From a virus: a stretch of DNA of 41,953 nucleotides. Every line of letters begins with the position of its first letter. Position 1 is the stretch's first letter. The position numbers and the translations under genes are program-made. The stretch covers positions 1 through 41,953 of IMG/VR virus record IMGVR_UViG_3300042556_001721; one strand, 5' to 3'. Positions 33,649-40,651 of the stretch are shown here, one piece after another. The notes below the pieces were generated by a model. It worked only from the letters and a program-made list of their open reading frames with translations. It searched no databases and was not told the DNA's origin.

Positions 33649-33805
33649 GGTTGCCTCACTTGATGTGAGGGGTGATTTATCGGACAGCCCGGCCGACTTT
33701 CAACTCGGCTGCGCATCCGGCAAAGTACGAACCCCTCAAACGGAGCACCTACAAGCAGCATGTACGCCCACAGAATCGGAAGCGTACTCGCCACATGTAG
33801 AGGCC
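33649..33805. promoter_or_regulatory. Divergent control region between integrase and recombination genes
   Basis: This 157-base stretch separates the minus-strand integrase start from the likely start of the exonuclease gene. In the frame of that gene it uses about half A/T third bases, unlike the GC-rich coding around it, which argues against coding. It holds CCTCAC-TTGAT-GTGAGG (33654-33670), and it is a natural place for divergent promoters and possibly attP. I saw no clear -35/-10 pair. Confidence 0.45.
33654..33670. promoter_or_regulatory. Inverted repeat covering the integrase RBS
   Basis: CCTCAC at 33654-33659 and GTGAGG at 33665-33670 are perfect complements with a five-base centre. 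On the minus strand the repeat ends in GTGAGG, the only ribosome-site-like sequence before the integrase ATG (5 bases away). Folding in the RNA would hide that site, or a dimeric protein could bind it in DNA. Confidence 0.45.
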
Positions 33806-34627
33806 GTGATTCGGCGAGGAGAGGCAAACGCCGAGTATCACGCCAATGAAACGCACAGGTCGTGCAGCCGAATCAAAACGCTCCTTGACTCGCCTGTCCT
33901 GTACCACCAGCGGTACATCGCCAAGACCCTGCCGCCGTTCTCCAGCAGCGCCACCGATCATGGCACGCTGCTGCATTCGTGGCTGGAACTGGGCGATGAC
34001 TTCCTTGAGTCGCTGGTCGTCCCTCCGCCAGCAACCCTAACAGCCACCGGGCTGGTTGGCAAAGAAGCGGAGAAATGGGCCAAAAACGAGGCCCCAGAGG
34101 GGGCAACAGTCGTATCCCCGAAGGAGCGAGCCCAGATCGTCGCGGAAGTGTCGGCGATCAAGAACAACCCAGCATCCCGTGAACTCCTGTCCACAATCTC
34201 CGAGCATGAAGTGGGCGCGTATTGGCGCTCGCCAGAAGGCCACCAACTCAAGTGCAGGTTCGACGCGATCACCCGCGACGGTCTGGCAATTGACCTCAAG
34301 ACCACCCGCGAGGCGGACATCCTGGCGAACTTCTGGCGGTCAGTCATGGACTTCCGCTACCACCTCCAGGATGCGTGGTATCAGTGCGGCATGGAAGCGA
34401 TGGGGCTGGACCCGCAGCCGCTGCGATTCATTGTCGTCTCAACGTCTCTGCCTCACGACTGTCAGGTCGTGACTCTCCCTTCTGCTGTGGTCGCAGAGGG
34501 CCGGCGGCTCATGGATGCCGCCCTTGCTGAACTTCGATTGCGCGAAGACCTCGACTGGTGGCTGCCGGAATCGCACGGCGAGGTTGTTGAACTTCCATTT
34601 CCGGCTCACGTTCTTGGGAGACTGTGA
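33806..34627 (+). CDS. RecE-like PD-(D/E)XK exonuclease (273 aa)
   Basis: The core fits the phage/prophage exodeoxyribonuclease VIII family (DUF3799): TLLHSWLEL (H57), RFDAITRDGLAIDLKTTREA with D153, D163 and K165 as metal ligands and catalytic lysine, and LQDAWYQCG near residue 188. These enzymes degrade one strand of double-stranded ends to give 3' tails for an annealing protein, and the next gene is that protein. Start GTG 33806 is chosen because upstream sequence looks non-coding; an ATG at 33647 with a strong GGGAGG site would add 53 residues and overlap the integrase start. Confidence 0.85.
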   Translation: MIRRGEANAEYHANETHRSCSRIKTLLDSPVLYHQRYIAKTLPPFSSSATDHGTLLHSWLELGDDFLESLVVPPPATLTATGLVGKEAEKWAKNEAPEGATVVSPKERAQIVAEVSAIKNNPASRELLSTISEHEVGAYWRSPEGHQLKCRFDAITRDGLAIDLKTTREADILANFWRSVMDFRYHLQDAWYQCGMEAMGLDPQPLRFIVVSTSLPHDCQVVTLPSAVVAEGRRLMDAALAELRLREDLDWWLPESHGEVVELPFPAHVLGRL

Positions 34628-35313
34628 TGAAGTTTCAATCTGTGTGGCAGGAGGCGTCCGAGCATCTCGATCAACTGTTTGCCGCTCATGCGACGGCGCT
34701 AGGTCAGTTGCGAAACGCACCACGCACCTGCGTGTCTCATTTCGCCAAGAAGGACAAGCGGACCGGCGAGCCGATCCCGGACTACGCCGATTTGGCGACG
34801 ATTCTGGACACGCTGCGGGCGCCGTTTGCAGCGAATGGCCTGTCGGTGAGCCAGACGTTCATGCCTCACGGCGAGGACGGTGGGCTCATCCTGGTGACCA
34901 CGCTCGGCCACAAGTCTGGGCAGTTCCAGCGGTCGTACTTGCCGCTCAAGGGCAACGTGCCACCGCAGTCGCTGGCCTCGACGGCGACGTACCTCAAGCG
35001 TGCGGCGTTGTGCGCCATCGCCGGGATTGCTGCGGACAGCGACGACGACGGGCAGCAGGCCGACGCCACGCATGCGGCCGCGTCGATCAACGATGAGCCG
35101 CGAATCGAGAAGGCGCTTGTAGCGAACCTGCGGGCGGCGAAGGACGAAGTGTCGGTGAACTCCGTTTTGAGTCGCGTCGAGCGAGGGGTCGAGGGCGGGC
35201 AACTGTCTGCCGCAGCGGCCGCTCGCGTGCGTCTGGTGGCTGCGGACTGCGTGTCCAAGTTGCCCGCACCTGCGGCCAAGAAGGAGCAGCGGGCAGCGGT
35301 GGCGGCGTCGTAA
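34627..35313 (+). CDS. erf: ERF-family single-strand annealing protein (228 aa)
   Basis: Residues 53-75 (YADLATILDTLRAPFAANGL) carry the central signature of the ERF annealing superfamily, followed by a strand-rich stretch (LILVTTLGHKSGQFQRSYLP) and LASTATYLKRAALCAIAGIA. ERF proteins pair complementary single strands made by the partner exonuclease and promote genome circularisation and recombination. The ATG overlaps the preceding stop (TGATG). The C-terminal third is Ala-rich and charged and less conserved in appearance. Confidence 0.9.
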   Translation: MKFQSVWQEASEHLDQLFAAHATALGQLRNAPRTCVSHFAKKDKRTGEPIPDYADLATILDTLRAPFAANGLSVSQTFMPHGEDGGLILVTTLGHKSGQFQRSYLPLKGNVPPQSLASTATYLKRAALCAIAGIAADSDDDGQQADATHAAASINDEPRIEKALVANLRAAKDEVSVNSVLSRVERGVEGGQLSAAAAARVRLVAADCVSKLPAPAAKKEQRAAVAAS

Positions 35314-35349
35314 TCAACTTGGCAGGGCAGGGCCACATCCCAACGGCAC

Positions 35350-35374
35350 GCCGGATGCCGTCCTCTCATCCGGC
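35350..35374 (+). terminator. Terminator-like hairpin after erf
   Basis: GCCGGATG (35350-35357) and CATCCGGC (35367-35374) form a perfect 8-bp stem around a nine-base loop, followed by ATTTC. It stands in the 70-bp gap before the gene at 35384, which lacks an obvious ribosome site. A partial terminator or an RNA stabiliser is plausible. Confidence 0.45.
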
Positions 35375-35383
35375 ATTTCACTC

Positions 35384-35722
35384 ATGACACCCGACACTGA
35401 ACGCTACATCTCGCTGGCTCAAGGCGTCTCGGCTCACGCACAGGCGGGGACGCTGGACGCCGATACGGCCGTGCGGTTTTGCAAGGCGATCCTGCCGGCC
35501 CTGCTGGTGGAGATCGAACTGGCGCAGCGGCTGGACGCACGCCTGTCGCAGATGTTTCCGGCTCCTGCCGCAGACCCGCAGCCGGAGTGCAGTGCGACCA
35601 TTTGCAGCAACCGCTGGTCGGCTCCGGCCGCCGAGCCTCAGTCGGGCAAGAGGAAACGGGCAGCCAAGCGTGCCAAGAAGGCCAAGAAGCGAGGAGGGAA
35701 GCATGACGATCTCCCTTCGTGA
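35384..35722 (+). CDS. Hypothetical protein with Lys-rich tail (112 aa)
   Basis: A helix (FCKAILPALLVEIELAQRLD) is followed by a disordered linker and a very basic end (KRKRAAKRAKKAKKRGG) likely to bind nucleic acid. No ribosome site precedes the ATG closely, and the gene overlaps the helicase by 20 bases. It lies between the recombination and helicase genes, so a DNA-binding accessory is plausible. I do not recognise it. Confidence 0.6.
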   Translation: MTPDTERYISLAQGVSAHAQAGTLDADTAVRFCKAILPALLVEIELAQRLDARLSQMFPAPAADPQPECSATICSNRWSAPAAEPQSGKRKRAAKRAKKAKKRGGKHDDLPS

Positions 35723-37226
35723 CTATCAGCGATCCGCCGTCGAGGCTGTGTGCCGGGCCGCAAAGCGAGGCCAAAAGCGGATCGTCGTCTGCCAGCCGGT
35801 CGGCTCCGGCAAGACAGAGGTGATGGCCGAGTTGTGCCGCATCGCACGATACCCGCTGAAGGTGGTGCCGCTTCTTGACCTCATGCGTCAGGGCCGGGAC
35901 CGCTTGGAATTGCGTCTGGGAGAACGGTGCGACATCGAGCAGGGCGGGAACTTTGCGGAGAGCATCGAGGGGCTGCGCCGCAGAGTGATTGTCGGCTCTC
36001 GGGACAGCCTGCTCTCCAGCAGCCGGTTCAAGGCGAAGGCGTACGAGCGTGTGTCTTTGGTGCTGGTGGACGAGTGCCACGTCGGCATGACGCCACGCAT
36101 GGAGGAGATGCTCCAGTGGTTTGAAAATCGAGGGGCGACCATCGTCGGATTCTCGGCCACTCCCTACAAGGGCAAGGGCAAGGCATTGCGATACTGGCCT
36201 CGCCCGCAGGTGGTGTATTCGCTGCTGGATGGCATCAGCGACGGGTATCTGGTCGGCCCCAAGTGTTTTCTCAGCGAGGCCAAGAGTTTCGACCTGTCCC
36301 TCGTGGAAGACGAGGCCGGCGAGTGGAACACGTCCCAGTTGGCAGCCGTGATGACGGCAGAGCATTTCGCGCAGGAGGTGACGGGCCTTGTCCTGTCAAC
36401 CTTCAAGCAGCAGCCGTCGGTGGTCTACGCATGCAACAAGCGGCAGGCCGTGCAGTTGCGCGACATGTTTGAGCGCTACCAGCACACTGTCAGTCTGGTT
36501 CACAGCAGCCAGAACATTGTCGAGCGGCAGGCGAACATGGACGCCTTCCTGTCTGGTGAAACCAAGATCATCGTGAACGTCGGCATCTTGGGGTACGGCT
36601 GGGACTTCCCGGCGCTGCGAAACATCTACATGGCAGCGCCGACTCGCAGCCTGTCGCGATACGAGCAGCGTCTGGGTCGCGGCACCCGGCCGCTGCCCGG
36701 CACGATCCACTCGGAGATGAGCCGGGACGAGCGGCTGGCGGCAATCGCGGCGAGCGACAAGCCTCATTTCAACATCTACGACATCACCGACAGCAGTCGC
36801 AACCATCAACTGCTCAATGCGATGCAAGTCCTGGACGCAAAGAGCAGGAAGCGGCCCGCCCGCCGCAGCCGACTGTCTGCCTCTCTGTCGATGGAGGGCA
36901 CGGATGCCGTCAGTGCCATTCGTGAGGCGGATGCCATTGAGTTGGCAGAACTGGAGGCCCGGTCACTGGAAAGCCGGGAGCGCCGCAAGAGCCTTCTGAT
37001 AGGCGTCAACTTCGATCACACCACCCGCGACCTCTTCTCCGAGCCGGAGGCCAAGAAGAAGCGTGGCTGGCGGATGATGTACGGCAAATACAAGGGCATT
37101 CCTCTGGACTCGATCCCGGAGGGATACCTCTCGTGGGTGCTTGGCTCCCAGAAGAAGGAGACGCCATTCACGTCGGCCGTGCGGAGGGAACTGGGGCGGC
37201 GAAAGGAAACCACTGCGGCCCGGTAG
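35703..37226 (+). CDS. SF2 helicase with C-terminal GKYKG motif (507 aa)
   Basis: Motifs of a superfamily 2 DNA helicase are visible in order: RDYQRSAV, Walker A QPVGSGKT (residues 31-38), DECH (123-126), SAT (151-153) and the motif VI strand EQRLGRGTR (321-329). At residues 456-480 a separate module reads WRMMYGKYKGIPLDSIPEGY, the DUF3820 signature normally met as a small domain or joined to exonucleases. Start ATG 35703 has GGAGGG upstream. The enzyme probably unwinds DNA at forks or recombination intermediates beside the RecE/ERF pair. Confidence 0.88.
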   Translation: MTISLRDYQRSAVEAVCRAAKRGQKRIVVCQPVGSGKTEVMAELCRIARYPLKVVPLLDLMRQGRDRLELRLGERCDIEQGGNFAESIEGLRRRVIVGSRDSLLSSSRFKAKAYERVSLVLVDECHVGMTPRMEEMLQWFENRGATIVGFSATPYKGKGKALRYWPRPQVVYSLLDGISDGYLVGPKCFLSEAKSFDLSLVEDEAGEWNTSQLAAVMTAEHFAQEVTGLVLSTFKQQPSVVYACNKRQAVQLRDMFERYQHTVSLVHSSQNIVERQANMDAFLSGETKIIVNVGILGYGWDFPALRNIYMAAPTRSLSRYEQRLGRGTRPLPGTIHSEMSRDERLAAIAASDKPHFNIYDITDSSRNHQLLNAMQVLDAKSRKRPARRSRLSASLSMEGTDAVSAIREADAIELAELEARSLESRERRKSLLIGVNFDHTTRDLFSEPEAKKKRGWRMMYGKYKGIPLDSIPEGYLSWVLGSQKKETPFTSAVRRELGRRKETTAAR

Positions 37227-37233
37227 GAGTGCG

Positions 37234-37633
37234 CATGAGCGAAGGATCGCCAGATGAGCGTTTCATATCACAAATCGGCGTGGCTATGGCTGTGGAGCGG
37301 CTGCTCCGGGCGGGCTTCTACGTCGCCGTCCCGATTGTGGACGACGGGTATGACCTGCTCGCCTTTGATGCACGCCGCTGCTGGCGGATCCAGGTCAAGG
37401 CATCGTCGTCTCGCGGCCGCAACAAGTCCCGCATTCGCATTGGCAGAGGGTCGGCCAAGTCGCAGCGATACGATCCGCGACACGTCGATGCTTTTGTGCT
37501 CTGCAACATCCGCACGGGCGTCGTCCTTTGCGTTCCTGTGGCCGCAACCAATGGCGGCCGCTGGATGTCCTGGCACGCTGCGGACAAGTGGTCGGACATG
37601 GCAGTCCTGCGGAGCATCCCGCGAATGAAGTAG
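37234..37633 (+). CDS. PD-(D/E)XK endonuclease (132 aa)
   Basis: The fold signature is clear: E21 in a helix (AMAVERLLRAGFYVAVPIVD), D37 and D40 (DDGYDLLAF), then IQVKAS with Q53 and K55. The Gln at the usual Glu position is a known variant in the small PD-(D/E)XK family that includes intron homing nucleases. After it comes YDPRHVDAFVLCNIRTGVV, a core strand, and basic residues. ATG 37234 has GGAG upstream. It lies immediately before the structured non-coding stretch, which raises a mobile-intron question, but I found no split gene around it. Confidence 0.8.
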
Positions 37634-37654
37634 AGCGATTCGACAATCCGAACG

Positions 37655-37900
37655 GCTGCGTGGGTTGGGTGAACCTATGGCACGCAGACGCATGACCCAC
37701 GACCAGAAGGGATCGTGACGAAAGTGGGTAGGCCAGCCGCAAGCGACAGGGCCAAGTCACGCGGACAGCAGGATGTCCGATAAGCAGGTCGCATGCCTCC
37801 GCCCCTGCGGCAAGGAGGACACCCCTACGTCCTAACTGACAGTGGGCAGGTGGCGGCTAACCCTAGCCTTCGGGCTGGGGATAGTCGCCGTCCACCCGCA
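37655..37900 (+). ncRNA. Putative structured non-coding RNA
   Basis: Between a stop at 37633 and a start at 37971 no ORF looks real, but nested pairings are abundant. Examples: TGCGTG/CACGCA (37657-37662/37681-37686) with GGTT/AACC inside; ACCCAC/GTGGGT (37695-37700/37724-37729); AGGATGT/ACGTCCT (37770-37776/37827-37833) enclosing TGTCC/GGACA and GCAGG/CCTGC. A long hairpin follows: GGTGG, CGGCTA ... TAGTCG, CCACC (37849-37896) capped by a UUCG loop. I recognise no known RNA: no T-psi-C motif, no group I or II core, no RNase P or tmRNA landmark. Edges and strand are estimates. Confidence 0.55.
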
Positions 37901-37936
37901 GCGAGCCTTCAAACAGTGAGCAGATTGATTTGTTTC

Positions 37937-37955
37937 AGCGCTTGAAGAGGCGCTT
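37937..37955 (+). promoter_or_regulatory. Short hairpin before the next gene
   Basis: AGCGC and GCGCT pair across an intervening stretch at 37937-37955, just ahead of the A/T-richer TTGATTGGAGAG that carries the ribosome site of the gene at 37971. Minor; it may limit reading from the structured RNA or do nothing. Confidence 0.25.
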
Positions 37956-37970
37956 TGATTGGAGAGTTGT

Positions 37971-38246
37971 GTGTCCAACATTCACAAGGGAGTCATCGTC
38001 GTGGGATTCATCGGCCAAGCATTGGCGGGGTTCTTGCAGGAGAACCGGGAGTTGGTGGAAGCCGCCAAGAGGCTGGGCGGTCTGGCAGCCTGCCGAAAGG
38101 AGACGCACGAGCACAGCGTGGACTTGAACACGACAGAGGAGTCGTATCGGTACGTCATCGCGTTTGCCACAGAGGAGGACGCAGAGGCTTTTACCCATGC
38201 CGTGCGGGACATCGTGAGCCTGACGACGGAGAGGGGGGATGAGTGA
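37971..38246 (+). CDS. Hypothetical small protein (91 aa)
   Basis: GTG 37971 has GGAGAG about 5 bases upstream; a TTG at 37959 is the alternative. The sequence has a mildly hydrophobic start (HKGVIVVGFIGQALAGFLQE), a helix (VEAAKRLGG) and a strand-helix end (YVIAFATEEDAEAFTHAVRD). The end looks like a small ferredoxin-like half, but this is only a pattern. It overlaps the next start by 8 bases, showing coupling to the nuclease that follows. Function unknown. Confidence 0.7.
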   Translation: MSNIHKGVIVVGFIGQALAGFLQENRELVEAAKRLGGLAACRKETHEHSVDLNTTEESYRYVIAFATEEDAEAFTHAVRDIVSLTTERGDE

Positions 38247-38940
38247 TGCCCGTAAAGAACTGGCGGCCTTTGCGGCGGAGTACGGCTTCTGCGCTGTGTG
38301 CTGGGGGCGGGAGTCGCTGCACATCCACCACCTGCAACAAGGGGCGGGCCGCTCCCACGACCGACGCAACCTCCTGCGTCTCTGCATGTGGTGCCACGAG
38401 GGGTTGCACTTCGGGGGCAAGAACAACCTCACCAAAGGGATGCTGCTCACCGCAAAGAGAGAAGTTGACGACGCCCACTACGACCCGGCGTTCCTGGCTT
38501 CGCTCCGCCTCAAGAAACATCTGGGCTACGGCCCGGAGCGGTATCCGGTGCGTGTGTTCGTATTTCGTCGGCGGAACGGGATCCCAAAGGAGTTGAAGGA
38601 TATGGCAATCAACAGCAGGCAGAAGGGAAAGCGTGGCGAGTTGGAGGCGGCGTCCGAATGGAACCGGCTGGTTCCATGGGCCGGAGCCCGCCGCTCGCAG
38701 CAGCACAGCGGCACGGAGTCGGCCAGCGATCTCCTGTCTCCTGGCACTCCGCACCTGTGGCTGGAGGTAAAGCGGGTGGAGCGCGGGCTGAACCTCCACG
38801 CCGTCATGGAGAAGTCCCGTGAGCAGTGCGGCGAACTCTGCCCGGTGGTGCTGCACCGGCAGAACGATAAGGAGTGGCTTGTGACGTTCCCGCTGGAGCA
38901 GATCAAGCGATTCGTGCAGCAGGTGCAGGGGGCCATGTGA
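38239..38940 (+). CDS. HNH endonuclease fused to Holliday-junction resolvase-like domain (233 aa)
   Basis: Residues 15-60 form an HNH module: C18 and C21, H30/H31, N44, C49 and C52/H53 (YGFCAVCWGRESLHIHHLQQ and LLRLCMWCHEGLHFGG). Residues 122-233 form a second nuclease of the PD-(D/E)XK resolvase type: RQKGKRGELE (E134), SASDLLS (D164) and WLEVKRVE (E176, K178), then a strand pattern ending in EWLVTFPLEQIKRF. The second domain starts at an internal ATG (38602) with its own AAGGAG site, so two products may be made. Both halves suit resolving or processing branched DNA. Confidence 0.85.
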   Translation: MSDARKELAAFAAEYGFCAVCWGRESLHIHHLQQGAGRSHDRRNLLRLCMWCHEGLHFGGKNNLTKGMLLTAKREVDDAHYDPAFLASLRLKKHLGYGPERYPVRVFVFRRRNGIPKELKDMAINSRQKGKRGELEAASEWNRLVPWAGARRSQQHSGTESASDLLSPGTPHLWLEVKRVERGLNLHAVMEKSREQCGELCPVVLHRQNDKEWLVTFPLEQIKRFVQQVQGAM

Positions 38941-39197
38941 TGAACGCCAGAGTGATCGACTGGGATGGAGACGACGGCGAGGAGGAGGAAATCCACAGCC
39001 CGATCCCGGACAAGGACGGCTGGGTCGCTCTCAGGGAAGGAAAGAACGATGCGGGTAACGCTGGAGTGGTTCGAGGTGAGCCGGGCAGCACTCGTGGGAG
39101 TAAGCCGAAACGTGGAGGCTCTGCGAAAGGGTCTGCAAAACGCCCGTCCCACAAACGAAAACGAGTGGCACGTTCACATTCTCGGCGCGCTCGGTGA
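38940..39197 (+). CDS. Hypothetical acidic-then-basic protein (85 aa), overlapping
   Basis: ATG 38940 overlaps the previous stop. The first 36 residues (MNARVIDWDGDDGEEEEIHS and onward) look like real coding, but the second half runs 149 bases into the next gene in a different frame and turns Ser/Arg/Lys-rich (KRKRVARSHSRRAR), as chance translations of GC-rich DNA do. It may be a true overlapping gene or a truncated start. Kept because the start fits the local coupling style. Confidence 0.4.
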   Translation: MNARVIDWDGDDGEEEEIHSPIPDKDGWVALREGKNDAGNAGVVRGEPGSTRGSKPKRGGSAKGSAKRPSHKRKRVARSHSRRAR

Positions 39198-39522
39198 GTG
39201 TGCGTTCGCGAAGGCGACCAATCGCTACTGGAACGGCAGTGTCAACACCTTCAAGTCTGGTGGTGATGTCGGTGAACGCATCCAGGTCCGCACGCGATCC
39301 AAGCATTCCTATGACCTTATCGTCCGATCCGGAGACAGGGACAGTGACGTGTTCGTACTGGTCACGGGAGGCCCGCACGAGTTCACCATTCACGGCTGGA
39401 TGCCTGCGGCGGAGGCGAAGCAGCCAAAGTTCAAGGCCAACTACGGTGGCTACGGGGAAGCGTATTTCGTCCCGCAGTCGGCGTTGCGTCCGATAGACCC
39501 ATTTGTGTGCAAGGAGTGCTGA
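39049..39522 (+). CDS. PD-(D/E)XK-like phage protein (157 aa)
   Basis: ATG 39049 has GGAAGGAAA upstream. The arrangement ILGALGECAFAKATN (E50), SGGDVGERIQVRTRS (D73, Q79, R81) and YDLIVRSGDRDSDVFVLVTG fits the E / D / (E-Q)xK order of a PD-(D/E)XK nuclease, with Arg at the usual Lys position. The later strand (FTIHGWMPAAEAKQPKF) is also familiar from phage nucleases of this type. The replaced Lys could mean reduced activity or a binding role. It is the third nuclease-fold gene within 2.3 kb. Confidence 0.6.
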   Translation: MRVTLEWFEVSRAALVGVSRNVEALRKGLQNARPTNENEWHVHILGALGECAFAKATNRYWNGSVNTFKSGGDVGERIQVRTRSKHSYDLIVRSGDRDSDVFVLVTGGPHEFTIHGWMPAAEAKQPKFKANYGGYGEAYFVPQSALRPIDPFVCKEC

Positions 39523-39524
39523 CC

Positions 39525-40040
39525 ATGAACGCCACGACCATGCAGACGTATACCGGGAAACTGATCGACCTCGCGAACTTCAGCGAGGAGGACGTCCGCC
39601 TGCCCGACATCTCCCACGCCCTGTCTCTCATCAGCCGATTCACGGGCCACAGCAAGTGCCCGTACAGCGTGGCCCAGCACAGCGTCATGGTGAGCCGCTT
39701 GACGCTGCCAGAGAACGCGCTGTGGGGGCTTCTGCATGATGCCAGCGAGGCGTACTTGGGAGACGTAGCCACGCCGCTGAAGAACCTACTGCCCGGCTAC
39801 CGGGAACTGGAGGAGCGGGTGCAGCAGACGATAGCCCGCGTGTTTCGGCTGTCGTGGCCGATGCCGCCCGACGTAAAGCAGGCAGACCTGCGGGCGTTGA
39901 TGGCGGAGAAGCGCGATTTGATCTCCTGCTCGCACGACTGGGGGATCGACGTAGAGCCTGCGTGCGGGCCAGTGAATCCGTATTCCTGGACGCAAGCAAA
40001 GGAGTTGTTTGAGGCCCGATTCAAGGAGTTAGTCAAGTGA
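39525..40040 (+). CDS. HD-domain phosphohydrolase (171 aa)
   Basis: HD metal residues: H31 (DISHALS), H52 (AQHSVMVS), H71-D72 (LLHDASEAYLGD) and a late D121 (KQADLRAL). The surrounding sequence, RFTGHSKCPYSVAQHSVMV and VATPLKNLLPGYRELEERV, is that of the YfbR-like HD phosphohydrolases common in phages, which remove phosphates from nucleotides. ATG 39525 has AAGGAG 8 bases upstream. It stands with the duplicated diphosphohydrolase-like gene, so a nucleotide-pool role is likely. Preferred substrate cannot be told from this view. Confidence 0.88.
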   Translation: MNATTMQTYTGKLIDLANFSEEDVRLPDISHALSLISRFTGHSKCPYSVAQHSVMVSRLTLPENALWGLLHDASEAYLGDVATPLKNLLPGYRELEERVQQTIARVFRLSWPMPPDVKQADLRALMAEKRDLISCSHDWGIDVEPACGPVNPYSWTQAKELFEARFKELVK

Positions 40041-40651
40041 TAAATCCAGTGACAAAAGTAACTGAGGACAGGTCAGTCAGGTACGCCAGCGGTGCCGTTC
40101 GGTCGAGCGATGCGGAGGCGACGAGGTACGACCTCATCACGCCCATCGGTCTGGCGGCGGTGGCGGCAGCGTGTGCGGAAGGAGCCGCGAAGTATGGGGG
40201 GCGACTGAGCGTGCCGGAATGTCTCAACGAGTGCCTCCGAGATACATACCTCTTTCTGGCGGGAGATAGGAATGCCGACCATCTGGCAAACGCTGCGGTT
40301 GCAGTCCTGCACGCCATTCAGGAGAACAGCCGTGTCGAGAAAGAAATGCACGAAGTGCGGTTGTTTCGTTATGACCTGATTCCACCGAAGGGCATTGAGG
40401 CAGTGGCAATCGCCTGTGCAGAAGGTGCCGCCAAGTACAGTCCCTATAACTGGGAAGCCGGGATGGGTGCAGCCGACATACTGAATCATGCCATTCGCCA
40501 CGTATTCAAGTTCCTGGACGGCGACAGGAGCGAAGACCATCTGGGCCATGCGGCGTGGAACTTCATGGCAGCGATTCATTCGTTGGAGTTGTGGCCGGAA
40601 CTCAACGAAGGTTCATTTCGTACCGGCTATTGTGAGGCACCGACAAACTAA
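40037..40651 (+). CDS. Tandem-duplicated dATP/dGTP diphosphohydrolase-like protein (204 aa)
   Basis: The family motif (DUF5664, dATP/dGTP diphosphohydrolase N-terminal type) occurs twice. Copy 2 (residues 111-184) is complete: RYDLIPPKGIEAVAIACAEG, KYSPYNWEAGM, NHAIRH and GDRSEDHLGHAAWN. Copy 1 (residues 30-96) has RYDLITPIGLAAVAAACAEG and GDRNADHLANAAVAV but has lost the NHxxRH and HaaWN residues. I infer an inactive regulatory half joined to an active half, or a pseudo-dimer. GTG 40037 overlaps the HD gene's stop. Reduction of specific dNTP pools is the family role. Confidence 0.8.
   Translation: MINPVTKVTEDRSVRYASGAVRSSDAEATRYDLITPIGLAAVAAACAEGAAKYGGRLSVPECLNECLRDTYLFLAGDRNADHLANAAVAVLHAIQENSRVEKEMHEVRLFRYDLIPPKGIEAVAIACAEGAAKYSPYNWEAGMGAADILNHAIRHVFKFLDGDRSEDHLGHAAWNFMAAIHSLELWPELNEGSFRTGYCEAPTN

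Noticed and set aside
34624-34627. GTG at 34624 as the start of the annealing protein
   Set aside because: The ATG at 34627 three bases later overlaps the stop in the usual way, and the GTG adds only one residue.
37770-37833. tRNA
   Set aside because: A 7-bp acceptor-like stem exists, but no T-psi-C loop or clear anticodon arm could be found; I also saw no tRNA elsewhere.
37634-37970. Group I or group II intron with the PD-(D/E)XK gene as homing endonuclease
   Set aside because: TAGTC opposite a GGCTA-like strand recalls a P7 helix, but the flanking stem continues as one long hairpin, no group I or domain V core is found, and no interrupted gene surrounds it.
39525-40651. 2-aminoadenine (Z-genome) pathway
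   Set aside because: HD and diphosphohydrolase genes are present, but no PurZ-like adenylosuccinate synthetase is in the window; kept only as a question.
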